Below, in pieces: positions 30,197-40,672 of a DNA stretch of 64,000 nt. The position numbers and the translations under genes were made by a program. Numbering within the stretch: position 1 is the stretch's first letter; each line of letters begins with the position of its first letter. The stretch spans positions 124,001 through 188,000 of the forward strand of contig JAUCBJ010007484.1 of NCBI GenBank assembly GCA_032718475.1, in the 5' to 3' direction. Below the pieces are notes generated by a model. That model made no database searches, was not told where the DNA came from, and saw nothing but the letters and a program-made list of their open reading frames with translations. Origin of the DNA: Nemertoderma westbladi. Lineage: Eukaryota; Xenacoelomorpha; Nemertodermatida; Nemertodermatidae.

Positions 30197-32312
30197 CCCT
30201 CACCCCGCTACTATATCCCTCTCTAGTCGACACATCTACCCTACCGCGGTCGGGTCTATTCACCCCCGCCTCTCCCTCTGCTATTGCGTGGCCTACCAGG
30301 CCCTCTACTCCCTGCCTACCAACTACGTGGCCTTCCAGGCCCCCACCGGGTCTATCCAACCCAGCCGCTCCCTGCCTACCAACTACGTGGCCTACCAGGC
30401 CCTCTCTGGGTTGGCTCAATCCCGCCACCTCCGACCTACCAATTGTACGGCCTACCAGGCCCCCGTCTGCCCAGCCATACACGCCCGACGTGTTCACGTT
30501 AATAGCACCCACATTGGAAACGGAATTAATTTGTTCGTTTGAAACAAAATCATTTGAATTATTTTGTAAATTCGGACTTGGATCATTATTTAAATTATTT
30601 GAATTATTTTGCACGTTCAAATTGAAATTATTATTTGTACTTAAATTTAAATTACTGCTACTGGGTAAAGCATTATTTGCTGCAATAAAGGTTTGGTTAG
30701 AGTTATCCCATACGGTACTATTAATATTAACGACGTCTACTATAGCATTATTATTACCCCCCCCGCCCGTACGGTCACACCAGTCTTGGGTCTGTCGTGC
30801 GGTCCCTGTAAGTGGGGTATTAATAAATGTATCCACGGCCCCTGGCTCCTCGAAAATACTCGAGCTAGCCCCACTCTCAGACGCCCCTACTCGCGCCAGT
30901 TCCCGCTCGCGCGTATGTACAGCTTTGTACCCTGTAAGCTCACCCTGACGTTTCTCTAGTTCCTTTTGCTCACACTCCTTCCTTGCCATTCTCTCCTTAC
31001 ACTCCCGTGCGTTCCGTTCGGCCAATTCCAACTCTCTTCTAGCCCCCTCCCTTCGTCTCGCCTCATGCTCTCAGTATTCGTTTTCCTTTCTCTCCTCGCG
31101 CTCTCTGCACTCGTTTTCCTCTTTCGCCTCACGTTCCCTACTTTCCGCCTCACGCTCCCTACGTTCCGCCTCACGCTCTCCGCGCTCATTTTTCTCTCTC
31201 GCCTCGCGCTCTTCTTGTTCCTTCCTCCCTACTTCCTCACACTCCCTAAGGCTTCTCGCGGCCCTTTCGGCCCTCTCCCCGGTTTCCTTAATCAACGCCA
31301 TTTCCCTCTCTAGCAGCACTCTCCCCTCCTCTAACCGTCTACCTACTTCCCTTTGACCTTGCTCTATTAGATTGAGACGGTACGCGGCATTTATATCTCT
31401 CACCCGTCTTTCTTTCACAGAGGATGTAGCAGACTTATCGGTTGTAACGGATTCCCTCCGCCTCCCCGTCCTACTAACCTTCCCCCGCCTCCCGGAACTT
31501 CCTCCGACCGACGAGGCTGAATCCTCGGGGTTAACCTCGGATTCGTCCTCCTCAGGTCTCTCCCAACCCACTAATTTTACTCCCCGGGCATCGACTAAGT
31601 ACGGCCCTACGTACACTACGCTAGGTTCTATACCCCCATACCGCCACAAGTCATACAGTTCCTCGGCAACCCCTCTTGCTCTCTCCTCGGCCAGTCCTCT
31701 TTGCCCGAAGCGCATTAGATAATAAAAGTGTCTATTCGACTCACCTAGTCTTCTCTTTAGTTTTACCTTGTCTATTGTCGCCCCTCCTCTGGCCTCCTCT
31801 AATAGTCTCCGGGTCGCATTGTAGGCCCGTCGAAGTCAATCAGAAACCCCGACGTCCTCGTCGCCGACCTCTCGTCCGTCTCTCCGGGTCCGGCGTCGTA
31901 CCGTCGGCCCCACCGTCGCCGTTTCGGTGGGCCGCTCGTCGCTCTCAGCCCGTGGCTGGCCGGCGACATCGGTACCGACATCTCCTCCATCTCTTTGGGT
32001 CCGGCGTCGTACCGTCGGCCCCACCATCGCCGTTTCGGTGGGCCGCTCGTCGCCCTCGGCCTGTGGCTGGCCGGCGACATCGGTACGTCGACCCACGTCT
32101 CGTGTCGACTCGTCTCCATCTCCCTCCGTCTCGCTCTCTCCTTCTCTTGGCTCGACCTCGGGTTCCAGGCGGCCCCCCTCATCCTGGACTGCCGGATGAC
32201 CCGTTACCGATGGGTCCGGCGTTGTGGGCCTGTACCGCCTGGTTGCGGCCTCGCGGATCGTTGATTCTTCGTCCGGGGTCCGCGTCGGCGTTGTCTCTCT
32301 CAACTGGCTCAT
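30078..32312 (-). pseudogene. BEL-1 Gag N-terminal region
   Basis: ATG at 32310-32312, 64 bp after the 5' LTR; BEL-2 has the matching start at 38514. The order is: a Thr/Pro/Arg-rich disordered start with two copies of a DVAGQP(Q/R)AE...VGPTVRRRT repeat, a short conserved domain (VYVGPYLVDARGVKLVGW), a very charged Glu/Arg region (31300-31071) likely forming a long helix, an Asn-rich tract (about 30765-30520), and about four repeats of a GLVGHVVGRQ-type unit (about 30480-30265). TGA codons at 31836-31838 and 31071-31073 interrupt the frame; BEL-2 has CGA at the first position. The frame ends at 30078 in a region of G/C runs. Confidence 0.85.
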
Positions 32313-32375
32313 CTCGCTTGGTGGTTGGTGGCTGGTGGTTTAGCTGGCTAGGGGAACAGTTCCGATTTTAATTAC

Positions 32376-32926
32376 TGTGACGGGATCCAGGAAGGATCCC
32401 GATTTATCCGGTTGTTTAATTCACTCGTCCCCGCCGTGTGTATGAAAGGTAAAAAAGGGAATCCGTGTCGTTCGTTGTATATAATAACTGATATAGATAT
32501 AGGGTATATAGATATAGGTGTACGGATAATGTTGTCGTATACAGAAGGCGGGATACGGTAATTAAAGTCCCGGTCCTTCCCTAGCTAAACTAACTAACCT
32601 AAACTAGCACCAATATTACACTGAGATAACTGAACTGATATGATTACTGCCAAGTGGCTATATTGCACGGTTGGCCTTGTTACTCTACCTAATCGATGCC
32701 TTTCCCCCCTCTGATTGGTTGATACCCTTGTTGGCGCCCTTTGGAGTGTTTCCGTTCACTCCACCTGTTCTCTCTGGGTTAGGGGTTTGGCCCCTGACCC
32801 TCATTGTGTGTTTCCTTCCCATTTTGTTGGGGTGGCACGAGTTGGTTGATTACCCAATCTCGTGGCTCCCAATATTGCTTATCGGCTTAACTTTATGGGG
32901 TGTTAGCGGGATTGAATAAGCTAACA
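32376..32926 (-). repeat. BEL-1 5' LTR (551 bp)
   Basis: Same ends as the 3' LTR (TGTGACGGGATCC and AATAAGCTAACA on the plus strand). It is followed by the target duplication CCATC. On the minus strand the leader continues GTAATTAAAATCGG; no TGG-starting primer binding site is evident next to the LTR. Confidence 0.97.
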
Positions 32927-33748
32927 CCATCGTTACATAGATGTAGTCCCGTCGATCCGGATTATCCCAGCATTGGTGGATCGTCCACTTCCTATCTACA
33001 TCCTTCCAACGGTTCTCCCGCTCGTGATGTATCGCTAAATCCGGATGCGCGCCGTAGATTTTATTGTAGTCCGGGAACTTCTGTGGTTTAAAATCTAAAC
33101 CGCCATTTAGCACCGCTAGGTAGCCGATACCGGATTTGGTCCATCTCACCTCTCTAAACCCACCCTTAAAGGCAGTGACCCGTAACCAGGCCAGCAGGGT
33201 TTGGGTGTCAATGAAGTGGCTGATCACGCTAATATCCTCTCTATGGTTACTTTTGAATGGAGCGTTGATGTAATCGTTTCAGAGGTCGGCCTTTATATCT
33301 GACCCGATTTTGATAATATCGAAGTCAATCCAATCAATCTGGCTGTCCGTATCTCTTGTTGGGGTGTCGGGAAGATTCGGCACACTAACACCAACCCGTC
33401 CAGGGTTCCGAGGATGACGATTAGCGACCGACTGTACTCTTTTGTCCCGTATTTCTCTTTATAGTCGTCTCGGTTTTGGATGACTGTCATTCGTTCCTCT
33501 CGCAGCGTCGCCGTACATTCCACCAGGTTTCCCCAGTGTGCGAGATATGTACTCTTATCGTCGATGAAACTCTGACATCGCGCCATTGTAACCGCCTTCG
33601 GAGTTGGCGTCGCGTTGCCCTCGTTGTCGTATATCAAGCACCGGGATTTGTAAACGCTTCGCCGGAACGTATCCCAAAATGACAACTCTCCTCCTCCAGT
33701 TGCCTCAGCGTTCCGAGTCCTTTTCAGGCTCGTACTAGCATTGGACAA
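32927..33748 (-). pseudogene. BEL-3 exonuclease-like gene, 5' part
   Basis: The start (TTG at 33746-33748, no ATG in frame) reads SLKRTRNAEATGGGEL, like KLIRKRKAESGGKEM of BEL-1. Motif I is RCLIYDNEGNA (DxE). After LIVILGTLDGLVLV a frame change (about 33400-33340) leads to IIKIGSDIKADL (motif II), then a TGA at 33279-33281, then ISHFIDTQTLLAWLR and a region ending RRDYIYVTM at the BEL-1 insertion point, which falls inside motif III. The gene continues at 18885. Comparison with 20339-22699 shows the same motif order with low identity elsewhere, so this is a separate, older lineage of the gene. Confidence 0.75.
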
Positions 33749-34430
33749 CCAGAGCGCCTGCAGGTTACGGGTATCCGGGACCTCCCTCCGGGAGAAACGA
33801 ATGACTCACACATTCTTGCTCAACAGGTCGTTCCATTTCACATCAAAACTAGGAGATCCAGGCTGTGGATAGTCCAATAAATCAATTGTAGTACGTAATT
33901 CGCCAAGAATCTGGCGATTCGGGTCCAATTTGTAAATTACGTCGTTACAAATTAATTCAGTTAATTATAAATCCAGAAAGTCTGATTCTATAGCGACTGC
34001 AGAATAGTTATTTTTAATGTAGTTAATATTATTGATATATAGGCATCTATCATCTTATTGGTACTACATTCAGTATTACAGTTACTATAGCTATACATTA
34101 TTATCCAACCAGTTTTTTTGACTTTTTATGTCCGCTTCTTTTTTAAATTCTTTTTCTATTCTACATTTTATACCTTTTTTCTCTTTTTTATTTCTATAGT
34201 TTATTCATTTCACATTTCATTATTTCTTTCACATTTCATCATTTATTCCACCATTTCATTGGGGTTATAGCCCCCCGGCTATCATCATTGGTTATAAGCG
34301 CAAGACACCAGGGATGCGCATCATCACATTTTCATCATCATAAAAGTACGCGTCATCATTCAGTTTATAGTTGAGTTATCTGTTTCTTTTCATCATTTCG
34401 TACTACATTCAATCATCTTATTGGGAATTT
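33749..34430. other. BEL-3 spacer between integrase and exonuclease-like gene
   Basis: AT-rich and without coding potential; long T-rich stretches lie at 34110-34260. Its position corresponds to the post-integrase spacer of BEL-1, but no tandem array is present. Confidence 0.5.
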
Positions 34431-34540
34431 TTCGTTGTGGAAGGGGTGTTACGCGGCAGTCTGGGATCTACAGCTGGACTCGTTACACCGCCTATGCCCA
34501 AACTGCTCACGTAATGGACAATGAATATAACGCTGGAAGT

Positions 34541-34725
34541 GAAGTCACGTGGAATGCACCAGGGACCCACCACAATAACACTCCCAGAAACATAAAGCTC
34601 AGCCGACGAAGTCAAGTGGAATGCACCAGGGACCCACCAGAAACGTGGCTGAGGGACATAAAGTCTCTATCGACGAAGTCATGTGGAATGCACCATGGAC
34701 CCACCAGAATAACGCAATAGAGGGG
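34541..34725. repeat. 67-bp tandem repeat, about 2.8 copies
   Basis: Units begin at 34541, 34608 and 34675 with 'gaagtca(c/a/t)gtggaatgcacca' and 'gggacccacca'. They are diverged in the second half. Confidence 0.85.
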
Positions 34726-34730
34726 GTGTC

Positions 34731-34820
34731 CCTCGAAACAGGAAAAGGGCCCCCTGGACTGACAACAAAATCCAGAAGTGCCGAAATGACCTATATAAGG
34801 CGCAAAAAGAGTCCCGACTC
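34731..34820 (+). repeat. 90-bp captured piece of the right-hand LINE
   Basis: About 93% identical by eye to 53847-53935, the junction between endonuclease and RT of the LINE. Both share 'ggaaaagggccccctggact' and 'gagtcccgactc'. No other LINE sequence is next to it. One substitution pair creates 'tatataagg' here. Confidence 0.85.
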
Positions 34821-35110
34821 TGTTGTGTTGTTGCATACCAGCCATATTGTAAAATGATCAATTGTTACAAACTGATTACAGGATTCTATTAATACAAACT
34901 CAGGTCCTGACTGATAACTAAACAGCACAAACGTAACAGCACAAACGGTATATACCTAAAACAGTACACACCCCTGTACACCTACAACACACCAGTAACA
35001 TGAAGTATATAGGACGACTTAGATCCCTCTACAGTACAAACCATAACCCATCATCTCCCTTTAAAAATTTTTTTTTTATTAAAAAAAAATTGATGATATT
35101 AATAATTATT
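34821..35110. other. AT-rich segment, possible decayed Gypsy 3' end
   Basis: It lies downstream (minus strand) of a Gypsy integrase stop. A purine-rich 'aaagggagatgatggg' at about 35045-35062 (minus) is a possible polypurine tract, with LTR remains beyond. No LTR pair was found. Confidence 0.35.
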
Positions 35111-36310
35111 TCAAATAGAAAAACGGACAGGTTTTCTTGCTCTAACACTCCGCCGAAGAATTGATTTAGGAACTTTATTTTTTTGTAGTGGCCCCAAGGT
35201 TTGTGTTGCAATGTATGGAGTTATTATTTCAGAATTATCCTTCTGGGGACGCAATAATCGGCGATTACGCCGCAGGACTCGGCCGGATGGAAACTTGATA
35301 TGATAATCACGTTTCTCTCCACGATCTATCACTATTCCAACTCTCGACCATCGTTTGGATCTTGGATTCTGTACCAAGTCCTTTGTTCCAATATCCAACT
35401 CTGGAAGGGAATGTGCATTCGCATCATAACGTAATTTAGCTGATTTGGATGCCCGCCAAGCCCTTTCATCAGCTTCTTTCGCATCAATCTGCCATTCTTT
35501 ATCGAAAGCCCAATAATGCAAAGGGACACAAGAACGGAGGGGGTGACCAAAAACCATCTGACTTGGAGATCGCCCATCTACGTAATTCTAATAATCCTTT
35601 AAGAAATGGTTCTGTATCAATCCTTCCATTGTCAGCCTTAGCTACTAATTGCTTAATAACTTTAACGGAAACTTCCGCATGTCCGTTGGATTGTGGGTAC
35701 TCGGGCAATGATGGTACCCACTCAACACCCCAACGGTCTAGAAAATCTCTAAATAATTTTGATGCATACTGAGGACCCCCATCAGTTCGAATCCGCACAG
35801 GAACACCTGTTCGAACAAAATATTCCTGGATTTTACAATAACTTGAGCTGCAGTTGGATCCTCATGCCAGCTGGTAACAAAAGGATACCCAAACAATCTA
35901 TCTACATACACCATATACATGGATCCTTCATAGTGGAATAAATCTGATGATACCGATTCAAATATTCGGGATGGAATCGGATCAGAAATTAAGGGCTCCT
36001 TTACATTACTAGGAAGTCAAAATTGGAATTTCTCACATGATTCGGTTATTCGTTTTATCTCGTTATCTATCCTGGAGCAACAAACCGAATACCGCCTATG
36101 CCCCAAACTGCACACGTAATGGAAAACACAGGACAAACATAATGGACACAATGAATTCCATTTCGAAACTTTCCCATTTCCGATAATACAAGGTAGTTGG
36201 TCCTGATGACCAAAATCCGGGTGAACAAAACATAAACTACCCTGCGTCAGTCGAAACATCTGCAGGGTGATGCTGGACTCCATATAACACATGAGGAAAC
36301 ACAAATACCA
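35111..36310 (-). pseudogene. second Ty3/Gypsy element: integrase fragment
   Basis: Three overlapping frames together cover a Gypsy integrase: a decayed zinc site with NEIKRITESCEKFQF near 36030, then SMYMVYVDRLFGYPFVTSWH (about 35920), then RIRTDGGPQYASKLFRDFL (second core Asp), then SLPEYPQSNGHAEVSVKVIK (core Glu), then HPLRSCVPLHYWAFDKEW and the C-terminal DLVQNPRSKRWSRVGIVIDR, ending KPVRFSI at 35111. It is of the type without a chromodomain and is unlike the Gypsy at 40413-45679. Frames change at about 35800 and 35590. It is inserted between the integrase and exonuclease-like genes of BEL-3. Confidence 0.85.
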
Positions 36311-36377
36311 TGCGTGGTTACAGTTGGTTTAAGGGGGGTCCATAATCATTGTCGGTAAGTCACATTTAAAGAGTTTT

Positions 36378-37847
36378 TCAACAGGATGGTAAGGGTTTAA
36401 ACGGTTTGTTATTGTCACCAATGTCCACAGCAGGATCCGGAGTAGGGAACTTATCACCTCTCGTGGAGTCACCACTGTAATTGCCTTCGAGAAGGCAAAG
36501 CCTCTGGATAGGGCGTTGGTAGTGGCCCTTTGCCGTTCGTATCATCACCGTTCTCGCAAGTCCATCCTTGCCAGGGGTTATCTCCACGACACGCGCCACA
36601 GGCCAGTGGACGCAGTCTTTACGGTCTTCCTTGACGAGTACCATGTCGCCAACTGCGACATTCCGGTACATATCATTCCATTTCCTCCTCGTTCAAAGAA
36701 TTATAAGGTACTCCTGGGACCAAATTATCCACCAATGCGCCACCAGCGCTTGGGCTTTCTTCCAGTTTGTGTGTTTCGCGATGTTGTTGGGATCCGGGAA
36801 CATGGCCTCTGGAAGTATGTTGGTCTTGGGTCTACCGAGGAGATGGTTGGGTGTTAGGGGTTCCAGATTGGTTGGGTCGTAATGGATGGGAACGATTGGC
36901 CGGTTGTTTAAGGTAGCCGTGATTTCGCAGAATGTGGTGCGCAATGTATCATGAGTGACCCGGGTATCCCCTAACATGATCCGCATGGATCGTTTAACTA
37001 AATCAATGAGTTTCTCAAATACCCCGCTCATATGGGGTGCTAAGGGTGTCTGGAAGTGCCATTGGATATGGTGTTCCTTCCAGATGTGTGATGCGGTTTC
37101 ATTAGTGAACCATCCTTCGATAGCCTCTCTGAGTTCCCTTTCTCCTCCCACAAAGTTCGTTCCATTGTCCGAGTACATGTGCCGGCATGAACCATTATTC
37201 GCTACGAACCGACGCAGGGCGTTGATGAATGCGTGCTGCATGAGGTTCACCACAAGGTCCAGGTAGATCGCCCTCGACTGTAGGCATGTAAAGATGGCTC
37301 CCCAACATTTAATGTTGGATCGTCGCTCTATAACTGTAAATGGTCCGAAGCAGTCTACGCCAGTTAAGTAGAACGTCGACGAGTCGGACTGGAGTCGCGT
37401 GGCTGGCAGATCGGCCATTCTTTGGGTGAGTGGTGGTGATAGATATCTCCTACAAGGAAAACACTGTTTCAATACTTTCCGAATTAGCGGCTGGATGTGG
37501 GTGATCCAGTATCGTTGACGGATATTGGCTATGATCCAGTTTTGGCCCGCGTGATGGTTTTCCTTGTGACATTGTTGAACTAACAGCTTAGCTAGTGTAG
37601 ACGTCCGTGGCAGAAGTGCCGGATACTTAATTTCATACTCAACTGGGGCGTTCACCATCCAGGTATTAAGGCGGATCAATCCGTCCTCTCCCATCATGGG
37701 TCTCAGCTGGTAGACCGGGCTATCAGGTTTCAAAGTCCTGCCTGCATTGAGCTGCACCCATTCGTTGGGGAAACTTTCTTTCTGGACATATCTTACAATA
37801 CATTTATCTGCGATAATGAGTTCTTGTACACTAAGCTGAACTATCGG
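36378..37847 (-). pseudogene. BEL-3 integrase
   Basis: The native part starts at the BEL-2 target site (PIVQLSVQELIIADKCIVRY) and contains HHCC (CHKENHHAGQNW and CFPCRRY), the DDE core (TGVDCFGPF, MYSDNGTNFVGG, SGVFEKLIDLVKRS) and GRPKTNILPEAMF. A TGA at 36693-36695 precedes the C-terminal DUF5641-like part (VGDMVLVKEDRKDC, RPIQRLCLLEGNYSG), which ends at 36378 in the same frame. An open frame extends upstream to 38069, but those residues are read through the BEL-2 LTR. The missing upstream half lies beyond BEL-2 at 50949-51495. BEL-3 is clearly different from BEL-1 in sequence. Confidence 0.92.
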
Positions 37848-38380
37848 TGTTAGCTTATCCAATTCCGCTAACACAAACCCATAGAGTGAGCCATTAAGCA
37901 ATATTGGGAGCACGAGGTTGATTACCAATATCAACCTCGTGTTACCCCAATAAAGTGGGAAGGGAAGGAGAAACACACAATGGAGGTCAGGGGCCAAACC
38001 CCTAACCCAAAGAGAACAGGTGGAGTGAACGGGAACACTCCAAAGGGCGCCAACAGGGGTATCAACCAATCAGAGGGGGGAAAGGCATCGATTAGGTACA
38101 GCAATAAGGCCACCGTGCAATATAACCAGTTACCAGTAATCATACCAGTCAGTTATCCCAGTATCATATTGGTGCTAGTTAGGTTAGATAGTTTAGCTAG
38201 GGAAGGACCGGGACTTTAGTTACCGTATCCCGCCTTCCGTGTACAACAACCTATATCTATATCTTATTAGACTGATCATTATATACACCGAACATCAGAA
38301 CTCATTTTACCCTTTACACACGGCGGGGACGCGTGAACTAAACATCGGATAAATCGGGATCCCTCCTGGATCCCGTAAAC
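37848..38380 (+). repeat. BEL-2 5' LTR
   Basis: Starts TGTTAGCTTATCC. About four transitions distinguish it from the 3' LTR, and its last four bases read AAAC instead of CACA. It contains 'aaccaatcagag' (CCAAT-type box) and the terminal inverted repeat CGGGATCC/GGATCCCG. Confidence 0.95.
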
Positions 38381-38513
38381 TAACATCGAGCTGCCGCCCT
38401 AGCTAAACTGTAAAAGTAACTAAAACCAACTGCTGCCCTAGCTAGTAACTAAATCCGTGCTGCTGCCCTGGATAAACTCAATAACCACCAGCCACCAATC
38501 ACTAAAGACGAAG

Positions 38514-39116
38514 ATGAGTCGAGAGAGAGGAACGACACCGCCGCGGACCCCGGACGACGATCTAACGATCCGCGAGGCCACGGCGAGACGATACGAACCC
38601 ACGACGCCGGTCGATGCTACGTCGACCACGTCGACGCCGGTTGACGCCACGTCGATAACGAGCAACCCGGCGAACCAAGATGTGGGGGGTCGTCTACAGC
38701 GAGAGAGCGAGTCGAGTAGAGGAGAGAGCGAGACGGGGGAGGAGGAAGACGAGTCGACGCGGAGCGAGGGTCGACGTAGCGATGTCGCCGGTCAGCCACA
38801 GACCGAGGGCGACGGACGGCCCACCGGAACGGCGACGGTGGGGCCGCCGGTACGACGCCGGACCCGGAGAGATGGAGGAGAGGTCGGCGACGAGGATGTC
38901 GGGGTTTCTGATCGACTTCGACGAGCCTACGCCGCGACCCGGGAACAACTGAAGGAAGCTAGAGGAGGGGCTGAGATAGACCAGGTGAAGTTGAGGAGAC
39001 GACTAGGTGAGTCGAACAGATACTTTGATTACCTAGTGCGTTCTGGGCAGGGAGAACTAGCCGAGCGAGAGAGCGAGAGGGGTTGCCTTCGAACTGTTTG
39101 GGCTATGGGAACGTAG
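38514..39116 (+). pseudogene. BEL-2 Gag N-terminal region
   Basis: ATG at 38514 chosen by comparison with BEL-1 (TPPRTPDDDLTIREAT versus TPTRTPDEESTIREAA); an earlier in-frame ATG at 38457 has no counterpart. It continues through VAGQPQTEGDGRPTGT and DEDVGVSDRLRRAYAATREQ, intact at the position where BEL-1 has a TGA. A small deletion near 39085 shifts the frame and produces a stop at 39116. The rest of Gag follows at 39121 in another frame. Confidence 0.85.
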
Positions 39117-39120
39117 GGGT

Positions 39121-39528
39121 ATGGGGCCTGGTGTAGTGTACATAGGGCCATACTTAGTCGATGCCAGGGAAGTTAAGTTAGTGGGTTGGGCGGGACCGCA
39201 CGAGGGCGAATCCGAGGTTAGCTCCGAGGATTCGGTCTCGTCGGTCAGCGAGGACCCCGGAAAGCGGGGGAAAGTTGGTAGGACGGAGGGGCGGCGGGAG
39301 ACCGTCGCAACCGATAAGTCTGCTACATCCTCCGCAAAAGAAAGAAGGGTGCAGGAGATAAATCTGGCTGCATATAAATTAAAAATTGAAGAATTAGAGT
39401 GGCGACTGAGGGGAAGGAAGGAGCGAGAGAGTGAACGCGAAGAGCGTGAGGCAAGAGAACAGAGCGTGCGGTACACGTACAGTACGCATAGTAGCCGTAC
39501 GGGCGGGGGGGGGGGGGGGGGGGGGTAG
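39121..39528 (+). pseudogene. BEL-2 Gag second segment
   Basis: It contains VVYIGPYLVDAREVKLVGW, the short conserved Gag stretch shared with BEL-1, then TDKSATSSAKERRVQEI and a Glu/Arg-rich helix that is shorter than in BEL-1 through an internal deletion. The segment ends in a 21-base G run (39505-39525), where the frame changes again. Confidence 0.8.
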
Positions 39529-40123
39529 TAGTAGTACGTTAGGAAATGTTGGTATTAATAGTACCGTAGTAAATAACCCTAATCCCTTTATTACAGGAAA
39601 TATTTTACCCAGTAATAGTAATTTAAGTTTAAATTCAGATAATAATATTAATTCAAATATTCAGAATAATTCAAATAATTCGAATAATAATTTAAATTTT
39701 GAAAATAATAATAATTCTAATTTAAATAATTTAAATAATAATCCCGTCTCAAATTCTAATAATTTAATTGATTTAACAAATAATATTGGGAATGGTGCTA
39801 TTAATGTGAACGCGTCAGACGTGTATAGCCCGGCAGACGGCGTCCTGGTAGGCCACGTAGTTAGTAGGCAGGAAGTGGCAGGGTTGAGCCAACCCGACCG
39901 CGGCCTGGTAGGCCACGTAGTTGGTAGGCAGGAAGTGGCGCGGTTGAGCCAACCCGAGGTGGGCCTGGTAGGCCACGCAGTAGTAGAGAGAGAGGCGGGG
40001 GTGAATAGACCCAGCCGTAGTAGAGACAGTGTGTCGACTAGAGAGGGGTGTAGAGACGAAGTAAGAGATATTGAAGTTAGATGTGGCGGGTGGGGGGGGG
40101 GCTACGGGCGCCCCACCACATGA
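39529..40123 (+). pseudogene. BEL-2 Gag Asn-rich and repeat region
   Basis: After the G run the frame encodes an Asn/Ser/Leu-rich tract (39580-39790) and then repeats of the GLVGHVVGRQEVA...LSQP unit (39826-39990), followed by STREGCRDEVRDIEVRCGGW. Both modules have counterparts in BEL-1. The frame ends at 40123 after another G run (40092-40101). Confidence 0.8.
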
Positions 40124-40412
40124 GATTAGCGGCGAGAGAGGGGGGGCAGAGAATGCCCCACAAGAGGGGTGTAGAAGTGTAGTAAGAGGTAGTGAAGTTA
40201 GAAGTGGCGGGTGGGGGGGGGGCTACGGGCGCCCCACCACATGAGATTAGCGGCGAGAGAGGGGGGGCAGAGAATGCCCCACAAGAGGGGTGTAGAAGTG
40301 TAGTAAGAGATAGCGAAGTTAGAAGTAGCGGGTGGGGGGGGGGCTACGGGCACCCTACCGCGAGAGATTAGTAGCGAGAGAGGGGGGGCAGGGAGTGTCC
40401 CACAGGCGTCGG
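40090..40412 (+). repeat. about 121-bp tandem repeat in BEL-2 Gag
   Basis: The block with 'acatgagattagcggcgaga' recurs with a period of about 121 bp, two full copies and part of a third. Each copy has a run of 10 G and a run of 7 G. BEL-1 has one such block. Confidence 0.85.
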
Positions 40413-40672
40413 TATAATGTTGAGGTAATTATCAATAATTATCAAATATAAAATACAATTTATTATAACAATAAACTTTAATATTTATTAGAACTTATCT
40501 ATTAGTTATTCTTACTGCATACTGTTTACAAATATATAAATCAAATTATTAACTCTAAGGATCTCACTAGCAGATCAATCAAAATCTTTTTTTCTTCAGT
40601 ACCGGTAGTTGTTATTATATAATCAATAATAAAAAGTCTTTTTACTAATCAAACAAAATACAGTACACTATA
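40413..40672 (-). repeat. Gypsy 3' LTR (260 bp)
   Basis: On the minus strand it begins TATAGTGTACTG and ends CCTCAACATTATA. The ends are fixed by the GTCGG target duplication. The pol stop codon lies inside it (40668-40670). A purine-rich 'cggggggtgg' precedes it. Confidence 0.95.

Larger units (their letters stand above)
18886..32926 (-). mobile_element. BEL-1: full-length BEL/Pao LTR retrotransposon with an extra exonuclease-like gene
   Basis: It is bounded by near-identical LTRs (18886-19440 and 32376-32926) and the 5-bp target duplication CCATC (18881-18885 and 32927-32931). Order along the minus strand: 5' LTR, Gag (long, low-complexity N-terminus), DUF1759 Gag core, zinc knuckle, aspartic protease, RT, RNase H, integrase, a 1.2-kb spacer with tandem repeats, an exonuclease-like gene, hairpin, polypurine tract, 3' LTR. 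That gene order (PR-RT-RH-INT with DUF1759/DUF1758-type domains) is typical of BEL/Pao. At 14.0 kb it is much longer than a typical 5-9 kb member. Gag-Pol carries several premature stops and frame changes, so this copy is not autonomous, though its LTRs differ by only one base and one 4-bp indel. Confidence 0.95.

Noticed and set aside
36693-38069. A 458-codon frame taken as one integrase protein
   Set aside because: Residues upstream of about 37847 are translated from the BEL-2 LTR; only the part below is integrase.
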